Shown here in pieces: positions 56,672-64,000 of a stretch of DNA of 64,000 bases. The notes under the pieces are model-generated. The model searched no databases. It worked only from the letters and a program-made list of their open reading frames with translations, and was not told where the DNA came from. This stretch comes from Mycobacteroides chelonae (GTDB taxonomy: Bacteria > Actinomycetota > Actinomycetes > Mycobacteriales > Mycobacteriaceae). Location: positions 2,790,001-2,854,000 of the forward strand of contig NZ_CP050145.1 of the NCBI RefSeq assembly GCF_016767715.1, written 5' to 3'. Position 1 is the first letter of the stretch, and the number at the start of each line of letters is the position of its first letter. Position numbers and translations under genes: made by a program.

Positions 56672-56685
56672 ACCCATTGATGGGT
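56672..56685. promoter_or_regulatory. Palindrome upstream of the haemophore gene
   Basis: ACCCAT-TG-ATGGGT, perfect 6-bp arms, 33 bases before the haemophore start. A second TAAC-GTT-GTTA inverted repeat abuts it (56661-56671). It does not match the IdeR box consensus I know, so another regulator is implied if functional. Confidence 0.35.
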
Positions 56686-56863
56686 AGCTGTTTACTTGAT
56701 CAGGCTCAATCGTTGGATTGCTGTTCATGCGACAACCCGGCACGTATCCGCACCCGACCAGGCTGGGCCCCGCACTTAACGCAGCTCAGAATCACGGGCT
56801 TCCAGACGCGGCGCGTGTGATCGGCTAGCCTGAAAAGAGAATCAACTACAAGGTGAGGGCTTC
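56686..56863. other. Divergent intergenic region
   Basis: 178 bases between the haemophore gene and a secreted-protein gene. It holds a TAGCCT -10 candidate (56826-56831) for the rightward gene and an AAGGTGAGGG ribosome site (56850-56859). Nothing else was recognised. Confidence 0.4.
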
Positions 56864-57178
56864 ATGACGGTGCGTAGATTGCCTGGTGGATTCATACCCG
56901 TCCTGCTCGTAGCGGCTTCCAGCTTTTCTCTGGCGACGGCGATTCACGCGCAGGCCCGACCGTCGAACGACGCCGATGCGGTGATCAACAGCCTGCAGGC
57001 CAGCGGCTATCGCGTCACCGTGACGAGAATCGGATCCGGTCATCCAGATAACTGCACCGTCCAATCCGTCAATCAGCAATCGCCGGTTTCCAACGTCGCC
57101 AGCGCGCGTGATATGCGCAACAGGCCGACATCAGTTCCAGTCTCCACCAAGGTCGCCCACGTCACGCTGGCGTGCTGA
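56864..57178 (+). CDS. Small secreted protein, unknown
   Basis: 104-residue protein with a signal peptide about 1-29 (PVLLVAASSFSLATA) and a mature domain of about 75 residues having beta-alpha-beta character (VINSLQASGYRVTVTRIGSG). Two cysteines, Cys64 and the last residue Cys104, could pair. ATG with AAGGTGAGGG four bases upstream. Same strand as the next secreted-protein gene, 18 bases away. Family not recognised. Confidence 0.75.
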   Translation: MTVRRLPGGFIPVLLVAASSFSLATAIHAQARPSNDADAVINSLQASGYRVTVTRIGSGHPDNCTVQSVNQQSPVSNVASARDMRNRPTSVPVSTKVAHVTLAC

Positions 57179-57196
57179 CACAGAAGGACGAATTGA

Positions 57197-57829
57197 ATGA
57201 AGTTCGGCATTAGTTCCCTGGCCACCGCATTGCTGACGATGAGCGGGATCGCCTTGTCACCCGCGATCGCCGCGGCCGATCCCGACACCCCGGCACCCGC
57301 ACCGAATTCTGAAGCTGCCACGCGCACAGCGATACTTCCCGTCTTCGCGCAGGAGGGCATCAAGGTCAGGACCGGTAAACCCGGCGAGCTGCTGACAATC
57401 CACCTGCCCGACAGCGCACCCCTCATGCCCGCCGAATGGGGCCCCGACGGAGAGGCGACCTATCGGTCTGCCGACACCGACTTCACGGTGACCCCCCTTG
57501 TCGACGGCGGCGAGTACTTCACCATCGTGAAGAAGAACCCTTCCGACTCGTTCGACTACAACCTGCACCTCGCGCTTCCCGCGGGCACACACTGGGTGCG
57601 TCATGACACCACGCTGCTGATCGAATCCGATGCTGGTCCGGATCAGCCGCCACTGCTGGTCGGGATGTTCGCATCCCCGGCAGTAACCAACAGCAAGGGC
57701 ACCGCGATCCCGCTGACCGTCACGATCGATCCCGATGGCCAGTCGGTGCTGTCCGCCCGAAGTTCTGAACTCACCAACACGCCCGTCGAAATCGGTTTCT
57801 CCTACCACCCGGTGGATCTCACGCGGTAG
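57197..57829 (+). CDS. Secreted protein, unknown
   Basis: 210-residue exported protein: signal peptide about 1-28 (SSLATALLTMSGIALSP ... AAA), then a Pro/Ala linker and a beta-rich domain (TVTPLVDGGEYFTIVKKNP, LHLALPAGTHWVRHDTTLL). No cysteines in the mature part, no catalytic motif, no anchor seen. ATG 57197 with an AGAAGG site about seven bases upstream. Likely co-transcribed with the preceding gene. Function unknown. Confidence 0.78.
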   Translation: MKFGISSLATALLTMSGIALSPAIAAADPDTPAPAPNSEAATRTAILPVFAQEGIKVRTGKPGELLTIHLPDSAPLMPAEWGPDGEATYRSADTDFTVTPLVDGGEYFTIVKKNPSDSFDYNLHLALPAGTHWVRHDTTLLIESDAGPDQPPLLVGMFASPAVTNSKGTAIPLTVTIDPDGQSVLSARSSELTNTPVEIGFSYHPVDLTR

Positions 57830-57848
57830 CCGCTAACGTCATGGAACT

Positions 57849-59792
57849 GTGAGGATTCCACCACGACCGCTAGCCGTCCTCGCCCTCGCCGCACTCGTGA
57901 CGGTCGGCTGCTCGACCGACCACGCAATGCGTCCGGGCGCCGGATCCGAGCCGTGCAGCATCGTCACCAACGGCGTTCCCGTCACGAACACCGCCACCGC
58001 GGGTCCCTCCGGGGAACGCGATATCTCCACCAACCCCGAGGTCGCGACCGGCTATCGCACGGGCATGACGGCCGTTCGCACTGCCAGCTTTGCCGTCGCG
58101 ACGGCCAACCCGCTGGCCACCCAGGCGGCCTGTCGGGTGCTACGCGACGGCGGCTCCGCGGCTGACGCATTGATCACCGCACAAGCCGTCCTCGGGCTCG
58201 TCGAGCCACAATCCTCCGGGATCGGTGGCGGAGGTTTCCTCGTCTACTACGACGCCAAGACCGGCGCCGTCGAGACATACGACGGCCGCGAGGTGGCTCC
58301 CGCGGCCGCCACCGAAAATTATCTGCGCTGGATCGATGACGCCAACAGAGCCAAGCCCATGCCCGATGCCCGATCATCGGGCCGGTCCATCGGGGTTCCC
58401 GGCATCCTTCGTTTACTCCACGACGCCCATTCCGCGCATGGCACCGTTTCATGGCGCGATTTGTTCACACCGGCAGTTCAATTGGCCGACGAAGGTTTCG
58501 AGATCAGCCCGCGCCTCGCCGCCGCCATCAGCGACTCGGCGGCCGGCCTTGCCATCGATCCCGAGGCGGGCACGTACTTTCTCAACCCCGACGGATCAGC
58601 GAAATCCGCGGGGACCAGGCTGACCAATCCGGCTTACGCGAAAACCCTCGGCGCGGTGGCCACCGACGGACCTGAGGCGTTCTACCGGGGCGCCATCGCC
58701 GAGGACATCGTCGCGGCGGCAGCAGATACCTCGTCCGGCCGCACCCCGAGCCTGATGACGACGGCCGATCTCTCCGGGTACACGGCCAAGCGCCGTGAAT
58801 CCCTCTGCACCACATACCGCGATCACGAAATCTGCGGCATGCCGGCACCATCCTCGGGTGGCATCGCCGTCGCCGCCACCCTGGGCATCCTGCAGAACTT
58901 TCCGATGGCCTCCTACCGCCCCACCGACGTCGACCTGGACGGCGGCAGACCCACGGTGGACGGAGTGCACTACATTGCGGAGGCCGAGCGGCTGGCCTAC
59001 GCCGATCGCGACAAGTACGTCGCCGACACCGATTTCGTGGCACTGCCGGGTAATTCACCCAACACCCTGCTCAACCCGAACTATCTCAGCGCACGTGCCA
59101 GGCTGATCTCCGGCGAGAGGACGATGGGCACCGCCAGGCCCGGCGAATTCAACGTTCCAGCCTCTGCGGCGGTGTCCACTCCCGAACACGGCACCAGCCA
59201 GGTGACGGTCGTCGATAGGCGAGGCAATGCCGCATCGCTCACCACCACAGTGGAATCCGCATTCGGCTCCTTCCACATGGTCGACGGCTTCATCCTCAAC
59301 AATCAGCTCACCGACTTCTCCGCCGAGCCCGTGGGCAAGGACGGGCTTCCCATTGCCAACCGGCTACAACCAGGGAAACGGCCGCGCAGCTCCATGGCCC
59401 CCACCCTGGTCTTCGAACGTGCGGAGTCCGGCAAGCGTGGCGCCCTGCTGCTGGCGCTGGGTTCTCCGGGCGGTGCGGTGATCATCCAATTCGTGGTGAA
59501 AACCCTTGTCGGCATTTTGGATTGGGGACTCGACCCGCAACAGGCGGTTTCCATGGTGGACTTCGGCGCCAACAATTCACGCAAGACAAATATCGGTGGA
59601 GAACACCCCAACATCGACGCGCACAACAACGGCTCCGATGATCCACTGGTCCAAGGGCTGCGCAGTCGCGGACACACTGTCGATGTCGCCGACCAGTCCA
59701 GTGGGCTGTCGGCGCTGGTGCGACGAGGTCAGGGGTGGATCGGTGGTGCGGATCCGCGCCGTGAGGGCCTCGTCATGGGTGACACAGGGTGA
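57849..59792 (+). CDS. ggt: Gamma-glutamyltransferase lipoprotein
   Basis: 647-residue Ntn-hydrolase that cleaves gamma-glutamyl bonds (glutathione, and possibly other gamma-glutamyl compounds) outside the cytoplasm. Lipobox VGC at Cys21 anchors it to the membrane. Family motifs: SGIGGGGFLVYYD near 119-131; autoprocessing/catalytic Thr in HGTSQVTVVD (Thr449); SSMAPTLVF near 515; and GSPGGAVI near 537. Mature large and small subunits would meet at Thr449. GTG start 19 nt after the preceding gene. Convergent with eutC. Confidence 0.93.
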   Translation: MRIPPRPLAVLALAALVTVGCSTDHAMRPGAGSEPCSIVTNGVPVTNTATAGPSGERDISTNPEVATGYRTGMTAVRTASFAVATANPLATQAACRVLRDGGSAADALITAQAVLGLVEPQSSGIGGGGFLVYYDAKTGAVETYDGREVAPAAATENYLRWIDDANRAKPMPDARSSGRSIGVPGILRLLHDAHSAHGTVSWRDLFTPAVQLADEGFEISPRLAAAISDSAAGLAIDPEAGTYFLNPDGSAKSAGTRLTNPAYAKTLGAVATDGPEAFYRGAIAEDIVAAAADTSSGRTPSLMTTADLSGYTAKRRESLCTTYRDHEICGMPAPSSGGIAVAATLGILQNFPMASYRPTDVDLDGGRPTVDGVHYIAEAERLAYADRDKYVADTDFVALPGNSPNTLLNPNYLSARARLISGERTMGTARPGEFNVPASAAVSTPEHGTSQVTVVDRRGNAASLTTTVESAFGSFHMVDGFILNNQLTDFSAEPVGKDGLPIANRLQPGKRPRSSMAPTLVFERAESGKRGALLLALGSPGGAVIIQFVVKTLVGILDWGLDPQQAVSMVDFGANNSRKTNIGGEHPNIDAHNNGSDDPLVQGLRSRGHTVDVADQSSGLSALVRRGQGWIGGADPRREGLVMGDTG

Positions 59793-59801
59793 GCACCCAG
59801 A

Positions 59802-60575
59802 TCAGCCCAACTCGCCCTGCCCGGCCCCGTCGATCACGCCCGCGCGCGAAGTGTCCTTGAGCGACACGCCAGAACGGCCCAACCGGCGCGCGCCACCGAC
59901 CAGACTCGCCGCGATGTGTGCGGCCTCCCGGTAACTCAGCCCGTCCGGCGGGTGGATATTGGAAATGCAATTGCGGTCGGCATCGGTACAACCCGGGCGC
60001 GGCAGATGCGTGAGATAGATGCCGAGACTGTCGACAACGCTGAGGCCCGGGCGCTCGCCAATGATCACAATCAGCGTGCGGTACCGCCCCTGCGCGGCGA
60101 TGTGATCGCCCAGCGCCACCCGGGACTGCGTGGCGATCACGGGTGCGGCCAGGCTGTAGGAAACGCCAAGCTGCAGAACGAGTTCGCACAGCAGCGGGAC
60201 GCCGTGGCGCATGAGGGCCGTGGGTGACAGACCATCGGCCAGCACGAAGCCGATATCGGCGCCTTCCCGCGGCACCGACGACAAGTCCGCCGGCAACCGC
60301 CCGAGGTCGGGTCTGCGTAAATACTCTGCACGCGAACTCACTTGACTGGTGACCACCGTGGGCGTCCCCAGTCCTATACCACCGACTTCGGCGGTGAGAC
60401 GCTTGGTATCTAGGGGCACGTGGACCGCATCGCGGGCGACCGCGTGCGCGGCGGCCAAGTCCAGCACATCCCGCGTGTGCAGCGCATTGCCCGCCCGGTC
60501 CAGACCGATCCGGGCCTGGGTGTTCACCCTCAGTTCTTTCCAAAACTTTTGGCGGGCAACATCACCTGTCGTCAT
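59802..60575 (-). CDS. eutC: Ethanolamine ammonia-lyase small subunit EutC
   Basis: 257-residue EutC: with EutB it splits ethanolamine to acetaldehyde and ammonia using adenosylcobalamin. Visible: RIGLDRAGNALHTRDVLDL near 22-40, FVLADGLSPTALMRHG near 99-114, IIGERPGLSVVDSLGIYLTH near 171-190, CISNIHPPDGLSY near 208-220. Shorter N-terminus than enterobacterial EutC (about 295 residues). Starts at the eutB stop with one-base overlap. Confidence 0.94.
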   Translation of the reverse strand: MTTGDVARQKFWKELRVNTQARIGLDRAGNALHTRDVLDLAAAHAVARDAVHVPLDTKRLTAEVGGIGLGTPTVVTSQVSSRAEYLRRPDLGRLPADLSSVPREGADIGFVLADGLSPTALMRHGVPLLCELVLQLGVSYSLAAPVIATQSRVALGDHIAAQGRYRTLIVIIGERPGLSVVDSLGIYLTHLPRPGCTDADRNCISNIHPPDGLSYREAAHIAASLVGGARRLGRSGVSLKDTSRAGVIDGAGQGELG

Positions 60576-61987
60576 CAGGCACCCGATGCCGTCAGCGCAC
60601 GCAACGGCGAGCTCATCACGTCAAAGGGAGTGAGAGCGCCGGCTTCGTCGACCATTCCGATGGCACGCAGCCACTGTTCGAACTCGGGTGCCGGACGCAG
60701 GCCCAGCGTCCGGCGCGCTTGCAGGACATCATGAAACGACAGACTCTGGTAGCCGAGCATCACATCGTCGGCACCGGGAACAGTGATGACGAATGCCACC
60801 CCGGCCGCGGCAAGCAGGATCAGCAGTGTGTCCATGTCGTTCTGATCGGCCTCTGCGTGGTTGGTGTAACAAACATCGACACCCATCGGCAGACCAAGCA
60901 GCTTGCCGCAGAAATGGTCCTCCAATCCGGCGCGGATGATCTGCTTTCCGTCGTAGAGGTATTCCGGCCCGATGAATCCGACAACGGTGTTGACCAGGAA
61001 TGGCTCCAGATCGCGGGCCACTGCGTAGGCGCGCGTTTCGAGGGTCTGCTGATCGACAGGTTTGTCGCCGGTACCCAGGTGGGCCTGGGAGCTCAGCGCC
61101 GAACCCTGCCCGGTTTCGAGGTACATGACGTTGTCACCGACGGTCCCGCGCCGCAGCGCCCGGGTCGCATCGCGACCTTCACGCAGCAACGCAATGTTCA
61201 CTCCGAAAGCAGAATTGGCGCCCTCGGTGCCGGCGATCGATTGGAACGTCAGATCTACCGGCGCGCCCCGCTCGATCAATCCGATGGTGGTGGTGATGTG
61301 TGACAGGACGCATGACTGGGTCGGAATGTCGTAGCGCGATCTGATGGAGTCCAGCAGATGAAGCAGCTCCGAGGTGGCTTCCGGCGAATCGGTCGCCGGG
61401 TTGATACCGATCACCGCGTCACCGCACCCCAGAAGCAGCCCATCGAGCACGGCTGCGGCGACACCCCGGGGATCGTCGGTGGGGTGATTCGGTTGTAGCC
61501 GGGTGGCCAGCGTGCCCACGCCACCCACCGTGGTGCGGAAAGCCGCGCTCACCCGCATCGCCGACCCGACCGCGACCAGGTCTTGATTGCGCATGATCTT
61601 GCTGACCGCCGCCGCCATCTCCGGGGTTACCCCGGCAGACACGGCAGCGATGCGCTGAGCGCCGTCGTCGCGGGAAGCACTCTGCAGCAACCAATCCCGA
61701 AAGCCGCCTACCGTCAGATGCGAGATGTCCGAGTACGCGCGACGATCGTGGCTGTCGATAATCAGCCGGGTCACCTCATCGGTTTCGTAGGGCACCACCG
61801 CTTCGTTGAGAAAAGTGTCGAGTGGCAGGTCCGCGAGAACCCATGCCGCGGCTGCCCGTTCGGCATCAGAATCCGCCGCGCAGCCAGCCAGCTGATCACC
61901 CGATCGCAGCGGCGTCGCCTTGGCCATCACATCCACGAGCCCGTCGAAGGTGTAGCTCACCCCCGCGATCTGTTGCCGGTACTTCAC
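60575..61987 (-). CDS. eutB: Ethanolamine ammonia-lyase large subunit EutB
   Basis: 470-residue TIM-barrel catalytic subunit binding ethanolamine and the B12 cofactor. Typical blocks: YETDEVTRLIIDSHDR near 66-81, GDAVIGINPATDSP near 194-207, PTQSCVLSHITT near 223-234, GSALSSQAHLGTGDKPVDQQT near 295-315 in parts, VCYTNHAEADQNDMD near 374-388. Overlaps the permease by 4 nt and eutC by one base. No reactivase (eutA) or shell-protein gene follows. Confidence 0.95.
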   Translation of the reverse strand: MKYRQQIAGVSYTFDGLVDVMAKATPLRSGDQLAGCAADSDAERAAAAWVLADLPLDTFLNEAVVPYETDEVTRLIIDSHDRRAYSDISHLTVGGFRDWLLQSASRDDGAQRIAAVSAGVTPEMAAAVSKIMRNQDLVAVGSAMRVSAAFRTTVGGVGTLATRLQPNHPTDDPRGVAAAVLDGLLLGCGDAVIGINPATDSPEATSELLHLLDSIRSRYDIPTQSCVLSHITTTIGLIERGAPVDLTFQSIAGTEGANSAFGVNIALLREGRDATRALRRGTVGDNVMYLETGQGSALSSQAHLGTGDKPVDQQTLETRAYAVARDLEPFLVNTVVGFIGPEYLYDGKQIIRAGLEDHFCGKLLGLPMGVDVCYTNHAEADQNDMDTLLILLAAAGVAFVITVPGADDVMLGYQSLSFHDVLQARRTLGLRPAPEFEQWLRAIGMVDEAGALTPFDVMSSPLRALTASGA

Positions 61988-63411
61988 GTGAGCTCGCTTT
62001 CGGCCTCCACCAGCATCGCGAACTCCTCGTCGGGCGAATTCGCCACCAGGCGGTGGCGGCTATAGAGCGCGAAATACACCATGAACGCTGCGAACACGGC
62101 CAGACACAGGCCCGCCGCCACCGGGTTCACGAGGAACGTAGCGATGACCGCCAGCACCGCGACGACCAGGGCGAAGCCGGTGGTGGCAATGCCGCCCGGA
62201 GTGCGGTACGGGCGCGGCATGTTCGGCTCACGCACCCGCAGCACAATGTGGCTGACCATCATCAGCACGTAACTCAGGGCAGCACCGAAGACCGCCATAT
62301 TCAGCAGCAGGTCGCCGTGCCCCGTCAGCGACAGTGCGAATCCGATGATGCCGGGGACTATCAGTGCCAGTGTCGGGGCCTTACGGGAGTTGGTCACCGA
62401 CAGAACCGTCGGCAAATAGCCGGCACGGGACAGTGCGAACAGCTGACGCGAGTATGCGTAGATGATCGAGAAGAAGCTCGCGATGAGTCCGGCCAACCCG
62501 ATGTAGTTGACCAACTTGGCGGCGGTACCGTGGCCGAGCGCCTCGACGAGCGGATTACCTGAATCCGACATCTGTTCCGCGCCACCGGCACCGGTGGTCA
62601 GCACCAGCGCGATCGCACAAGTCACCAGGAGCACGCCGATCGCTGCGATGATCCCCCGCGGCACATTGCGTTCCGGGTTCGCCGTCTCCTCGGCCGCCAG
62701 CGGAACACCCTCCACGGCGAGGAAGAACCAAATGGCGAACGGGATGGCAGCCCAGATTCCCAGGTAGCCATGCGGCAGGACACTCGACGCTCCCGCGGCA
62801 CCTTCATCCACCACGATGTTGGTCAGGTTGTGGATGTCGAAATGACCGGCGGCGGCGACCGCGAAGATCAGCAGGCCCACCAATGCAATCACGGTGATGG
62901 CGAACATCACCTTCAGCGCTTCACCGACGCCCGACAGATGAATCCCGATGAAGACGGCATAGGCGGCCAGGTAGACCCACCACCCATTGGTGATGCCGAA
63001 CAGCCCCAACGACTGGACGTATGCGCCGATGAAGGTGGCGATGGCCGCCGGGGCGATCGAGTACTCGATGAGAATTGCTGTGCCGGTGGCAAATCCACCC
63101 CACGGACCGAGAGCCCGGCGCGCAAAGGTATAGCCGCCCCCTGCCGTCGGCAGTGCCGAAGACAGCTCCGCCATGCCCAGCACCAGCGCCAGGTACATAC
63201 CGGCGATCACTACGGTGGCGATCGCCAGTCCACCGAAGCCGCCTTGGCTCAGCCCGAAGTTCCAGCCCGAATAATCGCCGGACACCACATAACTCACCCC
63301 GAGGCCGGCCAGCAGCAGCCAGCCCGCGCTCCCCGATTTGAGTTGACGCTTACGCAGATAGTCCGCGCTCTCGAGGTGCTCCTCGACTAGGCCATGCTTG
63401 GTGGTCGCCAT
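61984..63411 (-). CDS. APC-family ethanolamine permease
   Basis: 475-residue amino acid/polyamine/organocation transporter with about 12 hydrophobic segments. N-terminal YVVSGDYSGWNFGLSQGGFGG near 40-60 is typical of the ethanolamine permease (EutP/EAT) branch; LPTAGGGYTFARRALGPWGGF near 85-105 is the substrate-binding helix region. Operon position before eutBC supports ethanolamine uptake. ATG with AAGGAAA six bases upstream. Confidence 0.9.
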   Translation of the reverse strand: MATTKHGLVEEHLESADYLRKRQLKSGSAGWLLLAGLGVSYVVSGDYSGWNFGLSQGGFGGLAIATVVIAGMYLALVLGMAELSSALPTAGGGYTFARRALGPWGGFATGTAILIEYSIAPAAIATFIGAYVQSLGLFGITNGWWVYLAAYAVFIGIHLSGVGEALKVMFAITVIALVGLLIFAVAAAGHFDIHNLTNIVVDEGAAGASSVLPHGYLGIWAAIPFAIWFFLAVEGVPLAAEETANPERNVPRGIIAAIGVLLVTCAIALVLTTGAGGAEQMSDSGNPLVEALGHGTAAKLVNYIGLAGLIASFFSIIYAYSRQLFALSRAGYLPTVLSVTNSRKAPTLALIVPGIIGFALSLTGHGDLLLNMAVFGAALSYVLMMVSHIVLRVREPNMPRPYRTPGGIATTGFALVVAVLAVIATFLVNPVAAGLCLAVFAAFMVYFALYSRHRLVANSPDEEFAMLVEAESELT

Positions 63412-63487
63412 ATATCGTTTCCTTGCTCTCCGCAGATCAATTCAGTGGGATGACGTCGCTTTCGGGTGATATCGCCGATGGCGATGG

Positions 63488-64000
63488 TCAGAAGAATCCC
63501 TGCGCCTTGGAGCTGTAGGACACCAGCAGGTTCTTGGTCTGCTGATAGTGGTCAAGCATCATCTTGTGGTTCTCCCGGCCGATTCCGGACCGCTTGTAGC
63601 CACCGAAGGCCGCGTGCGCGGGGTACTGGTGGTAGCAGTTGGTCCACACGCGACCCGCCTTGATGTCACGCCCGGCGCGGTAGGCGATGTTGCCGTCGCG
63701 GCTCCACACTCCCGCGCCCAGCCCGTAGGGAGTGTCGTTGGCGATGGCGATGGCATCGTCATAGTCGGCGAACGAGGTCACTGCCAGCACCGGCCCGAAA
63801 ATCTCCTCCTGGAAGATCCGCATCGAGTTCGTGCCGGCGAAGACCGTGGGTGTCACGTAGTAACCGCCCGACAGATCGCCCCCGAGCTCGGCCCGCTCAC
63901 CACCGGTAACCAGCCGTGCCCCTTCGGATTTGCCGATGTCGATGTACGACATGATCTTTTCGAGCTGCTCGTGGGAGGCCTGCGCCCCCATCATCGTCTC
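63488..64000 (-). CDS. Aldehyde dehydrogenase, C-terminal part
   Basis: Right-edge partial gene: the last 170 residues of an NAD-dependent aldehyde dehydrogenase. [15 protein letters not shown] (coenzyme region), [44 protein letters not shown] in parts, ending SSKAQGFF, as in ExaC/acetaldehyde dehydrogenases. The catalytic Cys lies beyond the window. First visible gene of the operon; it would oxidise the acetaldehyde made by EutBC (inference). The permease follows 76 bases downstream. Confidence 0.92.
   Translation of the reverse strand, partial: ETMMGAQASHEQLEKIMSYIDIGKSEGARLVTGGERAELGGDLSGGYYVTPTVFAGTNSMRIFQEEIFGPVLAVTSFADYDDAIAIANDTPYGLGAGVWSRDGNIAYRAGRDIKAGRVWTNCYHQYPAHAAFGGYKRSGIGRENHKMMLDHYQQTKNLLVSYSSKAQGFF

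Overview
The window is high-GC actinobacterial DNA, and its gene order matches the Rv1420-Rv1481 part of the Mycobacterium tuberculosis chromosome as I remember it: uvrC-rapZ-yvcK-whiA, gap-pgk-tpiA-secG, tkt-tal-zwf-opcA-pgl, ctaB/ctaA, sufRBDCSUT, acn-acnR, ripA-ripB-moxR. Accessory genes set it apart from M. tuberculosis: an ethanolamine ammonia-lyase cluster, an islet between the ABC exporter and ctaA, a type VII-like trio beside secG, no PE_PGRS genes, and a SufB without an intein. I infer a rapidly growing mycobacterium, most likely of the Mycobacteroides abscessus-chelonae group. The species call is an inference; no tRNA, rRNA, IS element, prophage or CRISPR array was seen.

Layout. 1-5922: a minus-strand cell-wall block (a divergently controlled membrane protein, the RipA and RipB peptidoglycan hydrolases, MoxR ATPase, DUF58 and a VWA protein cut by the window edge). 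6061-10084: aconitase, its TetR repressor AcnR and a DinB-like protein, with a recognisable AcnR operator before acn. 10081-15793: two AMIN-like secreted proteins, a small HTH protein, an ABC-F ATPase, enoyl-CoA hydratase, thioredoxin and an old-yellow-enzyme reductase. 15846-17485: two tandem DUF5666-type lipoproteins. 17482-23721: the complete suf Fe-S assembly operon behind the SufR repressor, with a SufR operator over its promoter. 23854-27246: MptB mannosyltransferase and a two-gene ABC exporter.

27285-30418 is an accessory islet (DUF899 protein, NTF2-like protein, TetR regulator, small membrane protein, and a DUF2236/MpaB oxygenase broken by one extra base in a C7 run). Three CTAC-N5-GTAG palindromes lie between it and ctaA. 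30611-34765 holds heme A synthase, an ATP-grasp protein, a small unknown protein, a quinone oxidoreductase and heme O synthase. 34987-41450 is the pentose-phosphate operon. 41512-42966 is a three-gene cassette resembling type VII secretion accessory proteins. 43233-49487 holds secG, a zinc metallopeptidase, a DUF2207 protein and the glycolytic genes tpiA-pgk-gap. 49544-55955 holds an MFS transporter and the whiA-yvcK-rapZ-uvrC operon. 56019-59792 encodes secreted proteins, including a haemophore-like heme-binding protein and a lipoprotein gamma-glutamyltransferase. 59802-64000 is an ethanolamine-use operon: aldehyde dehydrogenase (partial), permease, EutB, EutC.

Ten genes show a TANNNT-like -10 box whose last base lies exactly 7 nt before the first base of the start codon, the arrangement of leaderless mycobacterial transcripts. 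This was used to choose several starts. No gene-free stretch exceeds 300 bases.
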